Shown here: one piece after another, positions 29,016 through 38,155 of the stretch | Numbering within the stretch: position 1 is the first letter of the stretch | Layout: every line of letters begins with the position of its first letter | NCBI RefSeq assembly: GCF_007827045.1 | Contig: NZ_RPFW01000008.1 | Span: forward strand, 186,001-250,000 | Reading direction: 5' to 3' | Length of the DNA: 64,000 bases | Source of the DNA: Trebonia kvetii | Lineage (GTDB): Bacteria > Actinomycetota > Actinomycetes > Streptosporangiales > Streptosporangiaceae | Translations under genes and position numbers: made by a program | Notes under the pieces: model-generated | The model's database searches: none | What the model was told of the DNA's origin: nothing | Seen by the model: only the letters and a program-made list of their open reading frames with translations

Positions 29016-30305
29016 GTGCAGGCATCTCGCAAGGCGCGGGCCGTCGGCGCTGCGCTGCTCACCCTTGGCACCGTGGCAGCACTCGCCGCATGCTCGAGCG
29101 GTTCAAACAGTAGCAACACAGGCACACCGGCAGGCACCAGCACAGGCAGCGGCAGCACAAGCAGCGGCGGCACCTACAACTTCTGGGACCCGTACCCGCA
29201 GTACAACGCCACCTCCGACTGGACGAAGCTCATCGAGTCCTGCGGCACGCAAAACGGCGTCACGATCAAGCGCACCGGCTACGACACCACCGCGCTGACC
29301 ACTCAGGCGCTGCTCGCCGCCCAGCAGGGCAACGCCCCGGACATCCTGCTGGTCGACAACCCGGTCGTCTCCACCCTCGCCAAGGCAGGCGCGCTGACCA
29401 CGACCGCGCAGAACGGCCTCTCCACCGGCGAGATCGCGCAGAACATCGAGGGCGCGGGCGTCATCAACGGCAGCACCTACGGCGTGCCGATCGGCGCGAA
29501 CACCCTGGCGCTTTACTACAACCCCAAGGTCCTCAGCGCGGCCGGCGTCGACCCTAGTTCCATCACCAGCTGGTCCACCCTCACCGCCGCGCTCGCCAAG
29601 GTCAAGGCGATCGGCAAGACCGGCATCACCTTCTCCGGCATCAACACCGAGGAGGGCAGCTTCCAGTTCCTGCCCTGGTTCTGGGGCTCGGGCGCGAACC
29701 TGACCAACATCGACTCCCCGCAGGCGGTCGCCGCGCTGACGCTGTGGACCACCTGGCTGAAGGACGGCTACGCGCCCAACTCCGTCATCCAGGACACCCA
29801 GACCACCGCCTGGCAGGAGTTCCAGACCGGCAACGTCGCGTTCGCCGAGAACGGCACCTGGCAGAAGGCGACCGCGGCCACGATGGGCGCCAAGGTCATC
29901 CAGATCCCGGCGGAGAACGGCGGCTCGGCCCCGGTGCCGACCGGCGGCGAGTTCTTCACCATCCCGGTGCAGAAGGACACGTCGAGGTACGCCACCTCGG
30001 CCAAGATCGTCCAGTGCCTGTCCTCCACAAGCAACATCGTCAAGACCGACAACACGCTGAACTACGTCGCGCCCACCAAGGCGGGCCAGCAGGCACAGGC
30101 GTCGGCCGACAGCAGCCTGAGCGACTGGATCTCCGCGGTCGGCGTGGCCAAGGCCCGCACCGGCGACAACCTGGGCACCAAGTACCCGCTCATCTCCCAG
30201 CAGCTGTGGACCGCCGTGCAGAAGGCGGAAAGCGGTGCCGCCACGCCGTCGGCCGCCCTCGCCGCCGCGCAGTCAGCGGCCACCGCGGCCATCAACAAGG
30301 GCTAA
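29016..30305 (+). CDS. Sugar ABC transporter substrate-binding lipoprotein, family 1
   Basis: Extracellular sugar-binding lipoprotein of about 430 aa, the receptor of the importer. I prefer GTG 29016 over ATG 29010, because AGAGAGGA abuts the ATG but is 6 nt from the GTG. The signal peptide ends in a lipobox (LAAC), followed by a Ser/Thr/Gly-rich tether. Family-1 features are NFWDPYP, LLAAQQGNAPDILLVDNP, GVPIGANTLALYYN and FAENGTWQKA. With two permease genes directly downstream and glycosidases after them, arabino-oligosaccharides are the likely ligand. No ATPase gene is in the cluster; these systems usually borrow a shared MsmK/MsiK-type ATPase. Confidence 0.93.
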   Translation: MQASRKARAVGAALLTLGTVAALAACSSGSNSSNTGTPAGTSTGSGSTSSGGTYNFWDPYPQYNATSDWTKLIESCGTQNGVTIKRTGYDTTALTTQALLAAQQGNAPDILLVDNPVVSTLAKAGALTTTAQNGLSTGEIAQNIEGAGVINGSTYGVPIGANTLALYYNPKVLSAAGVDPSSITSWSTLTAALAKVKAIGKTGITFSGINTEEGSFQFLPWFWGSGANLTNIDSPQAVAALTLWTTWLKDGYAPNSVIQDTQTTAWQEFQTGNVAFAENGTWQKATAATMGAKVIQIPAENGGSAPVPTGGEFFTIPVQKDTSRYATSAKIVQCLSSTSNIVKTDNTLNYVAPTKAGQQAQASADSSLSDWISAVGVAKARTGDNLGTKYPLISQQLWTAVQKAESGAATPSAALAAAQSAATAAINKG

Positions 30306-30333
30306 CCGCCAACTACACCCGGACAGCAGTCAC

Positions 30334-31323
30334 GTGAAAACCATGACAGGCTCCACGGAAAGCGAGGCCGGGGCGGTCAACGCCGCCCCGGCTCCGCGTC
30401 GGCAGGCCAAGAAGAACCAGGCCAGGAAGAACAAGGCACAGCGACGCAAGGCACAGCTCGCCGCCTGGGGCTTCATCGCCCCGGTGGTCATCTACCTGGC
30501 CGCCTGCTACGCCTATCCCCTCTACCGCAACATCGACCTGTCGGTCCACAGCTACACGGTCACGTCCTTCGTCACGGGCAACGCGCCGTTCGCGGGATTC
30601 TCCGAGTACACCGGGATCTTCAGGAACTCGACGTTCGCCCCCGCACTGGTCAACACCACGATCTTCGTCTTCGTCTCGATCGCGTTCCAGTTCGCGATCG
30701 GGCTGGCGCTCGCGGTGTTCTTCGCCAAGCGGTTCCGGCTGAACACGCTGCTGCGGGCGCTGTTCCTTGTCCCGTGGCTGCTGCCGCTACTGGTGTCCGC
30801 CTCCACCTGGTCGTGGATGCTCAACAGCGACTCCGGCATCGTCAACGCGTTCCTGAAGGCGGTCGGCGCCCAGCCGATCGACTGGCTCACCTCGCCGACC
30901 TGGTCGCTGATCGCGGTGCTCATCGCGAACATCTGGATCGGCATTCCGTTCAACCTCGTCATCATGTACAGCGGCCTGCAGTCCATACCCGACGACATCT
31001 TCGAGGCCGCCTCGATCGACGGGGCGGGCGGCTGGCAGCGCTTCTGGCGGATCACCTTCCCGCTGCTGCGTCCGGTGTCCGCGATCACGCTGCTGCTCGG
31101 CTTCGTCTACACGCTCAAGGTCTTCGACATCATCTGGATCATGACCAGGGGCGGCCCGGCCACCGCGTCGACGACCCTGGCGATCTGGTCGTATCAGCTG
31201 TCCTTCGGCTCGCTGCTGCCCGACTTCTCCTCGGCGGCGGCGGTCGGCAACGTGCTGATCGTCATCGCGTTCGTCTTCGCCCTCGTCTACATCCGCGCCC
31301 GCCACCGCCTGGAGACGACATGA
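30334..31323 (+). CDS. Sugar ABC transporter permease 1 (MalF-like)
   Basis: Integral membrane permease, 329 aa from GTG 30334 (ATG 30343 is equally possible; the ribosome site is weak). A Lys/Arg-rich cytoplasmic N-terminus (about 1-42) precedes six transmembrane helices, the first LAAWGFIAPVVIYLAACYAY. The EAA loop that docks the ATPase is AASIDGAGGWQRFWRITFPLL. It is 28 nt after the binding protein and overlaps the next permease by 4 nt (ATGA). Confidence 0.93.
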   Translation: MKTMTGSTESEAGAVNAAPAPRRQAKKNQARKNKAQRRKAQLAAWGFIAPVVIYLAACYAYPLYRNIDLSVHSYTVTSFVTGNAPFAGFSEYTGIFRNSTFAPALVNTTIFVFVSIAFQFAIGLALAVFFAKRFRLNTLLRALFLVPWLLPLLVSASTWSWMLNSDSGIVNAFLKAVGAQPIDWLTSPTWSLIAVLIANIWIGIPFNLVIMYSGLQSIPDDIFEAASIDGAGGWQRFWRITFPLLRPVSAITLLLGFVYTLKVFDIIWIMTRGGPATASTTLAIWSYQLSFGSLLPDFSSAAAVGNVLIVIAFVFALVYIRARHRLETT

Positions 31324-32162
31324 CAAGCGACGTCAGACACAACGCGAAGAAGCGCCGCTCCTGGTGGCTTACCGCGCTCGGCGCGGTGTTCACGGCGCTG
31401 ATGCTGTTCCCCGTCTACTGGATGATCAATGTCTCGCTCACGCAGGCGAGCAACATGCGCAAGAGCCCGCCGAACCTGATCCCGGTCGACGGCACCCTCG
31501 ACGGCTACACCGTCGTACTGCGCCAGCAGCTGCCGTACCTCGGCACCAGCCTGCTGATCGGCGTCGGCACCGTCGCGCTCACCCTGCTGCTCGCCGCCCC
31601 GGCCGGCTACTCGCTTGCCAAGCTGCGGCCGCGAGGTGGTGGCGTCCTCAGCTTCCTGCTGCTCATCGCCCAGATGATCCCGGCGATCGTGATGGCGTTC
31701 GGCTTCTACGCGATCTACATCAAGCTGGGCCTGCTCGGGAGCGTGTGGGGCCTGATTCTCGCCGACTCGACGATCGCGGTCCCGTTCGGCGTGCTCATCT
31801 TCACCGCCTTCATGAGCCGGATCCCCGACGAGCTGCTGCAGGCCGCCCGCATCGACGGCGCGGGCACGCTGCGCACCTTCGCCTCGATCGTGCTGCCGGT
31901 CAGCAGGAACGCGATCGTCACCGTCTCGCTGTTCGCGTTCCTGTGGGCCTGGTCGGACTTCCTGTTCGCCAACACGCTGGACAGCGGCGGCTCGCTGCAG
32001 CCGATCACGCTCGGCATCTACGCCTACATCGGCAACAACAACCAGCAGTGGAACGCGATCATGGCCACCGCCGTCGTCGCGTCCGTCCCGGCCGCCGTGC
32101 TGCTCGTCCTCGCGCAGCGTTACGTCGCCGCCGGGGTCACCGCCGGCGCGGTGAAGGACTAG
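31320..32162 (+). CDS. Sugar ABC transporter permease 2 (MalG-like)
   Basis: 280-aa partner permease that forms the channel with the preceding protein. Six helices start with WWLTALGAVFTALMLFPVYWMI. The EAA loop is AARIDGAGTLRTFASIVLPV. Translational coupling with permease 1 is indicated by the ATGA overlap. The stop is 8 nt before the GH31 start, so importer and glycosidase genes form one operon. Confidence 0.93.
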   Translation: MTSDVRHNAKKRRSWWLTALGAVFTALMLFPVYWMINVSLTQASNMRKSPPNLIPVDGTLDGYTVVLRQQLPYLGTSLLIGVGTVALTLLLAAPAGYSLAKLRPRGGGVLSFLLLIAQMIPAIVMAFGFYAIYIKLGLLGSVWGLILADSTIAVPFGVLIFTAFMSRIPDELLQAARIDGAGTLRTFASIVLPVSRNAIVTVSLFAFLWAWSDFLFANTLDSGGSLQPITLGIYAYIGNNNQQWNAIMATAVVASVPAAVLLVLAQRYVAAGVTAGAVKD

Positions 32163-32170
32163 AAAACGAC

Positions 32171-34192
32171 ATGGTCAGCTTCACAGACGACGACGGCGTA
32201 CTCGAAATCCGCCACCGCCACGAGGTCATCCGCGTCCAGGCCTGGGGCGCCGACAGCGTCCGCGTCCGCGCCGCCCAGTACCGCATCCCAGGCGAAAGTC
32301 ACGGCGCGCTCGCTGACGCACCCCCAGGCGGCCACGCATCCGTATCAGACAAGCCGAAAATCGAGATATCCGGAACGGTTGCGGCCTACACCACCGGCGA
32401 CCTGCGCCTCGAAGTGTCGTTTGCGGCCCGCAACGGCTACCCGGAACCGCTCCTGTGCTTCCGCAGGCAAGACGGCACCGAACTTCTTTCCGAGAGCAGG
32501 CAGCACTTCTGGATGCCCGGCGCCCGCGCCTACGCGGGCAACCGCAGCGGCGCCTACGAGATCCACCAGCAGTTCGCCGCCTACGACGGCGAGCGCCTGT
32601 ACGGGCTCGGCCAGCGCACCCACGGCCGGCTCAATCTCAAGGGCCTGGCGCTCGACCTGGTGCAGCGCAACGGCGAGGTGAGCATACCGTTCGTGCTGTC
32701 GGACCGCGGCTACGGCCTGCTGTGGAACTGCCCGGCGGTCGGCCGCGTCGAGTTCGCGGACAACGCCACCCGCTGGAGCGCGGGCCAGGCGCGGGAGATC
32801 GACTACTGGTTCACCGCCGCCCCGGCCCCCGCGCAGATCCTGGAACGGTACGCCGACGTCACCGGCCACGTCCCCGAGCTGCCCGGCTGGGCGAGCGGCT
32901 TCTGGCAGTCCAAGCTCCGCTACCGCACCCAGGACGAGCTGCTGGCGGTCGCCCGCGAGTACCACCGCCGCGGCCTGCCGCTGTCGGTGATCGTCGCCGA
33001 CTTCTTTCACTGGTCCGCGATGGGCGACTACCGCTTCGACCCGGCCGAATGGCCCGACCCGGCCGCCATGGCCACCGAGCTGCGCGAGCTTGGCACCGAG
33101 CTGATGGTCTCGATCTGGCCCACCGTCTCGCCGCTGAGCGAGAACTACGCCGAGTTCTTCGACCAGGGCCTGCTCGTCGGCGCCGACCAGGGCGCGGAAT
33201 TCCAGCAGACCATCCAGGACAAGGGCATGGCCGCCCCGATGCCCGTCGCGTTCTACGACCCGACCAACCCGCGGACAAGGGACCGGATCTGGGAGCTGAT
33301 CGCGAGTAACTACCTGGCCGACGGCATCCGCGTCTACTGGCTCGACGCGAGCGAACCAGAGCTCAACCCGGCGCAGCCCGCCAACCTGGCCTTCCACGCC
33401 GGCCCAGGCGCCGAGGTGGCAGGCATCTACCCTCGGGACAACGCGAGGTTGTTCGCCGAGGGAATGGCCGCCGCCGGGCACGACCCGACGGTGCTGCTGT
33501 GCCGCTCCGCCTGGGCGGGCTCGCAGAAGTACGGCACGGCGGTCTGGTCCGGCGACGTCCCGGCCACCTGGGAGTCGCTGCGCCAGCAGGTCCGCGCCGG
33601 GCTGAACATCGCGATCAGCGGCATCCCGTGGTGGACCACCGACATCGGCGGCTTCCACGGCGGCGACCCGGCCGACCCTGCCTACCGGGAGCTGATCGTC
33701 CGCTGGTTCCAGTACGGCGCGTTCTGCCCGCTGTTCCGCCTGCACGGCGACCGGCTCCCCAGGGTGCCGACCGGGTACGCGATGACCGGCGGGCCCAACG
33801 AGGCCTGGTCATACGGCGACGCCGCTTACGAGCGGATCGCCGCGACCATGCGGTTGCGCGAACGGCTGCGCCCCTACGTCCACACGCAGATGCGCGCCGC
33901 GTCCGAGCGCGGTCTGCCGCCGATGCGGCCGCTGTTCGTCGACTTCCCGCACGACCCGCGGGCGTGGCAGGCCGAGGACCAGTTCCTGTTCGGCCCGGAC
34001 CTGGTCATCGCCCCGGTGCTCGAGCCGGGAGCCACCGAACGCGAGGTCTACCTGCCCGCGGGCCGCTCCTGGACCGAGGCCGCGACCGGTGCGCTGCACC
34101 CGGGCGGCGCCACCGTCATGGTTCCGCTCACCCTCGACCGCATTCCCGTCTTCGTCGCGCAAGGAGCAGAGGTTCTCGATGTCGTCCGCTAA
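32171..34192 (+). CDS. Glycoside hydrolase family 31
   Basis: 673-aa intracellular (no signal peptide) alpha-glycosidase. An N-terminal beta-sandwich (about 1-215, with YGLGQRTHGRLNLKG) is followed by a TIM barrel. The catalytic nucleophile is expected at D392 in YWLDASEPE and the acid/base at D462 in VWSGDVPATW. The substrate-pocket segment is IPWWTTDIGGFHGG. This branch resembles alpha-xylosidase-like GH31 enzymes more than starch enzymes. Its place between an arabinoside importer and a GH127 suggests removal of alpha-linked sugars from imported arabino-oligosaccharides; the exact linkage cannot be read. The 3' end overlaps the GH127 start by 14 nt. Confidence 0.9.
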   Translation: MVSFTDDDGVLEIRHRHEVIRVQAWGADSVRVRAAQYRIPGESHGALADAPPGGHASVSDKPKIEISGTVAAYTTGDLRLEVSFAARNGYPEPLLCFRRQDGTELLSESRQHFWMPGARAYAGNRSGAYEIHQQFAAYDGERLYGLGQRTHGRLNLKGLALDLVQRNGEVSIPFVLSDRGYGLLWNCPAVGRVEFADNATRWSAGQAREIDYWFTAAPAPAQILERYADVTGHVPELPGWASGFWQSKLRYRTQDELLAVAREYHRRGLPLSVIVADFFHWSAMGDYRFDPAEWPDPAAMATELRELGTELMVSIWPTVSPLSENYAEFFDQGLLVGADQGAEFQQTIQDKGMAAPMPVAFYDPTNPRTRDRIWELIASNYLADGIRVYWLDASEPELNPAQPANLAFHAGPGAEVAGIYPRDNARLFAEGMAAAGHDPTVLLCRSAWAGSQKYGTAVWSGDVPATWESLRQQVRAGLNIAISGIPWWTTDIGGFHGGDPADPAYRELIVRWFQYGAFCPLFRLHGDRLPRVPTGYAMTGGPNEAWSYGDAAYERIAATMRLRERLRPYVHTQMRAASERGLPPMRPLFVDFPHDPRAWQAEDQFLFGPDLVIAPVLEPGATEREVYLPAGRSWTEAATGALHPGGATVMVPLTLDRIPVFVAQGAEVLDVVR

Positions 34193-36521
34193 GCAGGGCG
34201 GTCCGGTGCGGCCGTCGACCTCGGTCTGGCGCCCGCTCGGGCCAGGCGAGATCACCATCACCGGCGGCATCTGGCAGCACAAGCAGCAGGTGAACGCGGA
34301 CACGACTCTCGGCCACTGCCTGACTTGGATGGAACGCGTCGGCTGGATCGGCAACTTCGACCGCACCGCCCGGTACGTCACCGGGGCGGCTGCCCTGGCC
34401 GACGACGGCCTTGCCGGTGCCGTCGACGCTGGTGCGGTCGACGCGGAACACGCGGGCATCGAATTCGTCGACTCCGAGGTGTACAAGCTGCTCGAGGCGA
34501 TGGCCTGGGAGCTTGGCCGCGAGCCGAATCCGCTGCTCGAGCGCCGCTACCAGGCGCTCGCACGGCGCGTCGCCGCCGCGCAGCAGCCCGACGGCTACCT
34601 GCACACCAGCTTCGGGCGGCCGGGGCAGCCTGCCCGCTACTCCAACCTGGAGACGGGGCACGAGCTGTACTGCTTCGGTCACCTCTTCCAGGCGGCGGTC
34701 GCCCGGCTGCGCACCGGCCACGACGACCTCATACCGCAGGTCGCGCGCCGCGTGGCCGACCACGTGTACGAGGAGTTCGGCCCGGACGGGCGGGTGGCTG
34801 TCTGCGGTCACCCGGAGATCGAGATGGCCCTGGTCGAGCTCGCGCGGGCGACCGGTGAAGACCGGTATCTGAAGCTCGCCACGCTCTTCATCGAGCGGCG
34901 TGGCGCGGGGACGCTCGGCCCGCACCCGTTCGGGCAGGGGTATTTCCAGGACGACAAGCCGGTGCGCGACGTGAGGACCCTGCGGGGGCACGCGGTGCGC
35001 GCGCTCTACCTCGCCTCCGGCGCGCTCGACGTGGCGACGGAGACCGGCGACACAGAGCTGGCCGCCGCGATCCGCGCGCAGTGGGCGAGCGCGGTGGCCC
35101 GCCGCACCTACATCACCGGCGGTATCGGGTCACATCACCTGGACGAGGCGTTCGGCGCCGACTTCGAGCTGCCGGCCGACCGCGCGTTCTCCGAGACCTG
35201 CGCGGGCATCGCGTCGGTCATGCTGAGCTGGCGGCTGCTGCTCGCCGCCGGCGAGGACAAGTACGCGGACCTGATCGAGCGCACCCTGCTCAACAACGTG
35301 CTGGCCTCGCCGCGGGCCGACGGGCGGGCCTTCTACTACGCGAACACGCTGCACCAGCGGACGCCTGGCGCCGTCGCGGGCGACGAGAGCCAGCTCAGTC
35401 ACCGGGCGGAGGCGGGGCTGCGCGGGGCCTGGTTCGACGTCTCCTGCTGCCCGACGAACGTGGCGCGCACCCTGGCGAGCGTCGCCATGTACTTCGCCAC
35501 CGCCAGCGACGACGGCATCCAGCTGCACCAGTACGGCGACTACCGGGTGTCCAGCGAGCTGGCCTGCGGGCCGGTCACGGTCCAGGTGTCGAGCGACTAC
35601 CCCGCTCACGGCGAGATCGTGATCACCGTGGCCGAGACGCCGCCCGCGGAGCTGTCCATCCGGCTGCGGGTGCCCGGCTGGGCGGGCGGCGCCGCCGAGA
35701 CGAGCGAAGAGCCGGCGGCGCGGACCGACGGGCACCTGGAGTTCCGCCGGGTCTTCCGCGCGGGGGAGTCGCTGCGCGTGGTCTTTCCTGTACGCGCCCG
35801 GGTCACCTACCCCGACGTGCGCATCGACGCGGTGCGCGGCACGTTCGCGGTGGAGCGCGGTCCGCTCGTGTTCGCGCTCGAATCCCCGGACCTGCCGCCC
35901 GAGTGGACCGTCAATGAGCTGGCCGCCGACCCGGACAGCCTTGCCTCCGACGAGGCAGGCGTCACGATCGACGTGTACCGGCACGGCCAGGACGGCCAGG
36001 CGTGGCCGTATTACGCCCGGCCGCAATGCTCTGCCGGACAGCACGGGGACGGGGAACGCGCGCGCACCCGGCTGATCCCGTACCACCAGTGGGCCAACCG
36101 CGGCCCGGCGACGATGCGCACCTGGCTGCCGCTGGCCAGCAGCGCGACACCCTCTGGCTCGTCCCCGCATCCCTCCTCCGCGCGCCCCGCGGCGCCCCCT
36201 GTCCCGTCCCCGGCGAAAGGAGCCGAGGACTTAACAAGGAACACCCGCCCCTCGGTTCTCAGGAGACGTGTTGGAGCATCACCTGATCACCAGCCCCCTC
36301 TCTCGCCCCCGTCCTCGCTCCCTGACTCGCGCCGGCCGGATCACCGCCGCGGTGGCCCTGGCGACCGCCGCGGCCGGCGCGGCCGTCACCGCCGGGGCCG
36401 GCGCCGCGCCGGCCAATGCCGCGACCACCCTGGTGGTCGACGCCAACCAGTCGTTCCGCACCGTCACGCACGTCGCCTCCGGCGGCCTTTACGGGCTCGA
36501 CACGGCGACAGTTCCGGCTGA
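34179..36521 (+). CDS. Glycoside hydrolase family 127, beta-L-arabinofuranosidase-like
   Basis: Cytosolic enzyme predicted to release L-arabinose from beta-L-arabinofuranosides. GH127 uses a zinc-bound Cys nucleophile, and the set is intact. E339 and C341 lie in FSETCAG and C423/C424 in VSCCPTN, matching E338/C340/C417/C418 of the characterised Bifidobacterium HypBA1. The (alpha/alpha)6 barrel (about 20-440) and beta-sandwiches follow. The start ATG 34179 has AAGGAG upstream and overlaps GH31. Odd: the homologous part ends near WLPLA (about 36135). The frame then runs on through a Pro/Ser-rich tail and 254 nt into the next gene, where the translation is Arg/Gly-rich nonsense. A frameshift or lost stop near 36140-36240 is likely, so the true end is uncertain. 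Confidence 0.9.
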   Translation: MSSAKQGGPVRPSTSVWRPLGPGEITITGGIWQHKQQVNADTTLGHCLTWMERVGWIGNFDRTARYVTGAAALADDGLAGAVDAGAVDAEHAGIEFVDSEVYKLLEAMAWELGREPNPLLERRYQALARRVAAAQQPDGYLHTSFGRPGQPARYSNLETGHELYCFGHLFQAAVARLRTGHDDLIPQVARRVADHVYEEFGPDGRVAVCGHPEIEMALVELARATGEDRYLKLATLFIERRGAGTLGPHPFGQGYFQDDKPVRDVRTLRGHAVRALYLASGALDVATETGDTELAAAIRAQWASAVARRTYITGGIGSHHLDEAFGADFELPADRAFSETCAGIASVMLSWRLLLAAGEDKYADLIERTLLNNVLASPRADGRAFYYANTLHQRTPGAVAGDESQLSHRAEAGLRGAWFDVSCCPTNVARTLASVAMYFATASDDGIQLHQYGDYRVSSELACGPVTVQVSSDYPAHGEIVITVAETPPAELSIRLRVPGWAGGAAETSEEPAARTDGHLEFRRVFRAGESLRVVFPVRARVTYPDVRIDAVRGTFAVERGPLVFALESPDLPPEWTVNELAADPDSLASDEAGVTIDVYRHGQDGQAWPYYARPQCSAGQHGDGERARTRLIPYHQWANRGPATMRTWLPLASSATPSGSSPHPSSARPAAPPVPSPAKGAEDLTRNTRPSVLRRRVGASPDHQPPLSPPSSLPDSRRPDHRRGGPGDRRGRRGRHRRGRRRAGQCRDHPGGRRQPVVPHRHARRLRRPLRARHGDSSG

Positions 36522-38058
36522 CAGCCTCGTCGAGCCGCTCCATCCGAACACGTTCGTGCAGATGGCTCCGGGCGGCAAGCAGCTGCCCAACGGCGAGTCA
36601 GCCCCGGGCGGCGACGCCCTCGTGGTCGCGCCCGAGGCGGCCAAGGCGGGCGCCAAGGTCGTGGTCCGCATGCCCGACTGGTACCCGAACTTCCCCTACC
36701 AGTGGGTGAGCTGGAGCAACTGGCTCAGCGCGGTCGACACCCAGGTCAAGGCGGTCGTCGCGTCCGGCGACGGCAACATCTCCGCCTTCGAGCTGTGGAA
36801 CGAGCCGGACTGGACGTGGAACACGTCCGCCGCCGGGGCGTTCGACGCGGGCTGGGCGCGCACCTTCAAGGAGGTCCGCGCCGACGACTCGTCCGCCGTC
36901 ATCCAGGGTCCAAGCTACTCCGCGTGGAACAGCGGCTGGATGAGCACGTTCCTCACCGACGCCAAGGCAAGCGGCACCCTGCCGAACATCATCAGCTGGC
37001 ACGAGCTGAGCGGCCAGGCGAACATCGCCGCCGACGTGGCCGCCTACCGCGCGCTTGAGAAGAGCCTCGGCATCGGCCCGCTGCCGATCGCGATCGAGGA
37101 GTACGGCGAGACGAGCGAGGTCGGCGTGCCCGGCCCGCTGGCCGGCTACATCGCCAAGTTCGAGCGGGCCGGCGTCAGCAACGCCGAACTGGCCTTCTGG
37201 AACCACTACGGCACCCTCGGCGACACCCTCACCGACACCGGCGCCTCGCCGAACGCCGCCTACTGGCTCTACCGCTGGTACGGCTCGATGACCGGCAACA
37301 TGGTCACCACCGTGCCGCCCGCGCAGACCGGCCTGGACGGCGCCGCCGCCGTCAATTCGGCGGGCAACCAGGTTAGCGTCATCTTCGGCGGCGGCAGCGG
37401 CTCAACGGCCGTCACCGTTAACGGGCTCAGCTCGCTGTCCGCGTTCGGGTCGACCGCGCACGTTGTCCTCGAGCAGACCGCCTCGCCCGGGCGGACCACC
37501 GCCGTCGTCGGGCCGACGATCATCTCCAGCGGCAACTACACCATCTCCGGCGGTTCCATCACCGTCTCGATCAGCTCGATGAACGCGGCCAACGGCTACC
37601 ACCTGCTGATCACGCCGGGCAGCAGCCCCGCGTTCTCCGGCTCCTACAAGATCAAGAACGTCAACAGCGGCCTGGTGCTCGACACCAGCGGCAGCGGCAC
37701 CGCCCAGGGCACCGCCGCCGTGCAGGCCACCTCCTCAAGCAGCCCCACCCAGTCGTGGACCCTGGTCTCCGAGGGCTCCAACGTCTACGAGATCCAGAAC
37801 AAGGCCAGCGGCCTGCTGCTCGGCATCACCAACGAGAGCGTCACGGCCGGCGCGGACGCGCTCATCTGGGGCAACAACGGCACCTCCGACCACCTGTGGA
37901 CCCTGGTCTCCGCGGGCAGCGGCGAGTACAAGATCGTCAACTACAACAGCGGCCTGCTGCTCGGCGTGACCAACGCCAGCACCGCATCGGGCGCCGCGGT
38001 CCTGCAATGGACCGACAACGGCACCGCCGACCACCTGTGGACGCTGACCGCGGGCTGA
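36268..38058 (+). CDS. Secreted clan-A-type glycoside hydrolase with RICIN domain
   Basis: About 596 aa. Start GTG 36268 or TTG 36271 (AGGAG at 36261). An Ala-rich Sec signal peptide ends near APANAA, so the enzyme acts outside the cell. The catalytic barrel (about 50-365) shows FELWNEPDW (probable acid/base Glu) and IEEYGE (probable nucleophile Glu), the pattern of retaining (beta/alpha)8 hydrolases such as GH39/GH79-like enzymes; I cannot name the family. A small beta domain (about 365-450) follows. The C-terminal RICIN/beta-trefoil carbohydrate-binding domain (about 455-596) has repeated YKIKNVNSGL, YEIQNKASGL and YKIVNYNSGL. It probably cuts arabinose-containing polymers to oligosaccharides for the importer. 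Confidence 0.82.
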   Translation: MLEHHLITSPLSRPRPRSLTRAGRITAAVALATAAAGAAVTAGAGAAPANAATTLVVDANQSFRTVTHVASGGLYGLDTATVPADSLVEPLHPNTFVQMAPGGKQLPNGESAPGGDALVVAPEAAKAGAKVVVRMPDWYPNFPYQWVSWSNWLSAVDTQVKAVVASGDGNISAFELWNEPDWTWNTSAAGAFDAGWARTFKEVRADDSSAVIQGPSYSAWNSGWMSTFLTDAKASGTLPNIISWHELSGQANIAADVAAYRALEKSLGIGPLPIAIEEYGETSEVGVPGPLAGYIAKFERAGVSNAELAFWNHYGTLGDTLTDTGASPNAAYWLYRWYGSMTGNMVTTVPPAQTGLDGAAAVNSAGNQVSVIFGGGSGSTAVTVNGLSSLSAFGSTAHVVLEQTASPGRTTAVVGPTIISSGNYTISGGSITVSISSMNAANGYHLLITPGSSPAFSGSYKIKNVNSGLVLDTSGSGTAQGTAAVQATSSSSPTQSWTLVSEGSNVYEIQNKASGLLLGITNESVTAGADALIWGNNGTSDHLWTLVSAGSGEYKIVNYNSGLLLGVTNASTASGAAVLQWTDNGTADHLWTLTAG

Positions 38059-38067
38059 CCGGGTCTA

Positions 38068-38099
38068 CCGCGGCCCCGGGCTCCAGCCCGGGGCCGCGG
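38068..38099 (+). terminator. Terminator of the arabinoside operon
   Basis: 14-bp perfect stem (38068-38081 with 38086-38099), TCCA loop, 10 nt after the secreted hydrolase stop. No T-run. Confidence 0.75.
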
Positions 38100-38155
38100 C
38101 CCCATCACTAGGCGATTTCCCGCATGACCGCCGCCCGCCCGGGTAGCGCGGCGGC

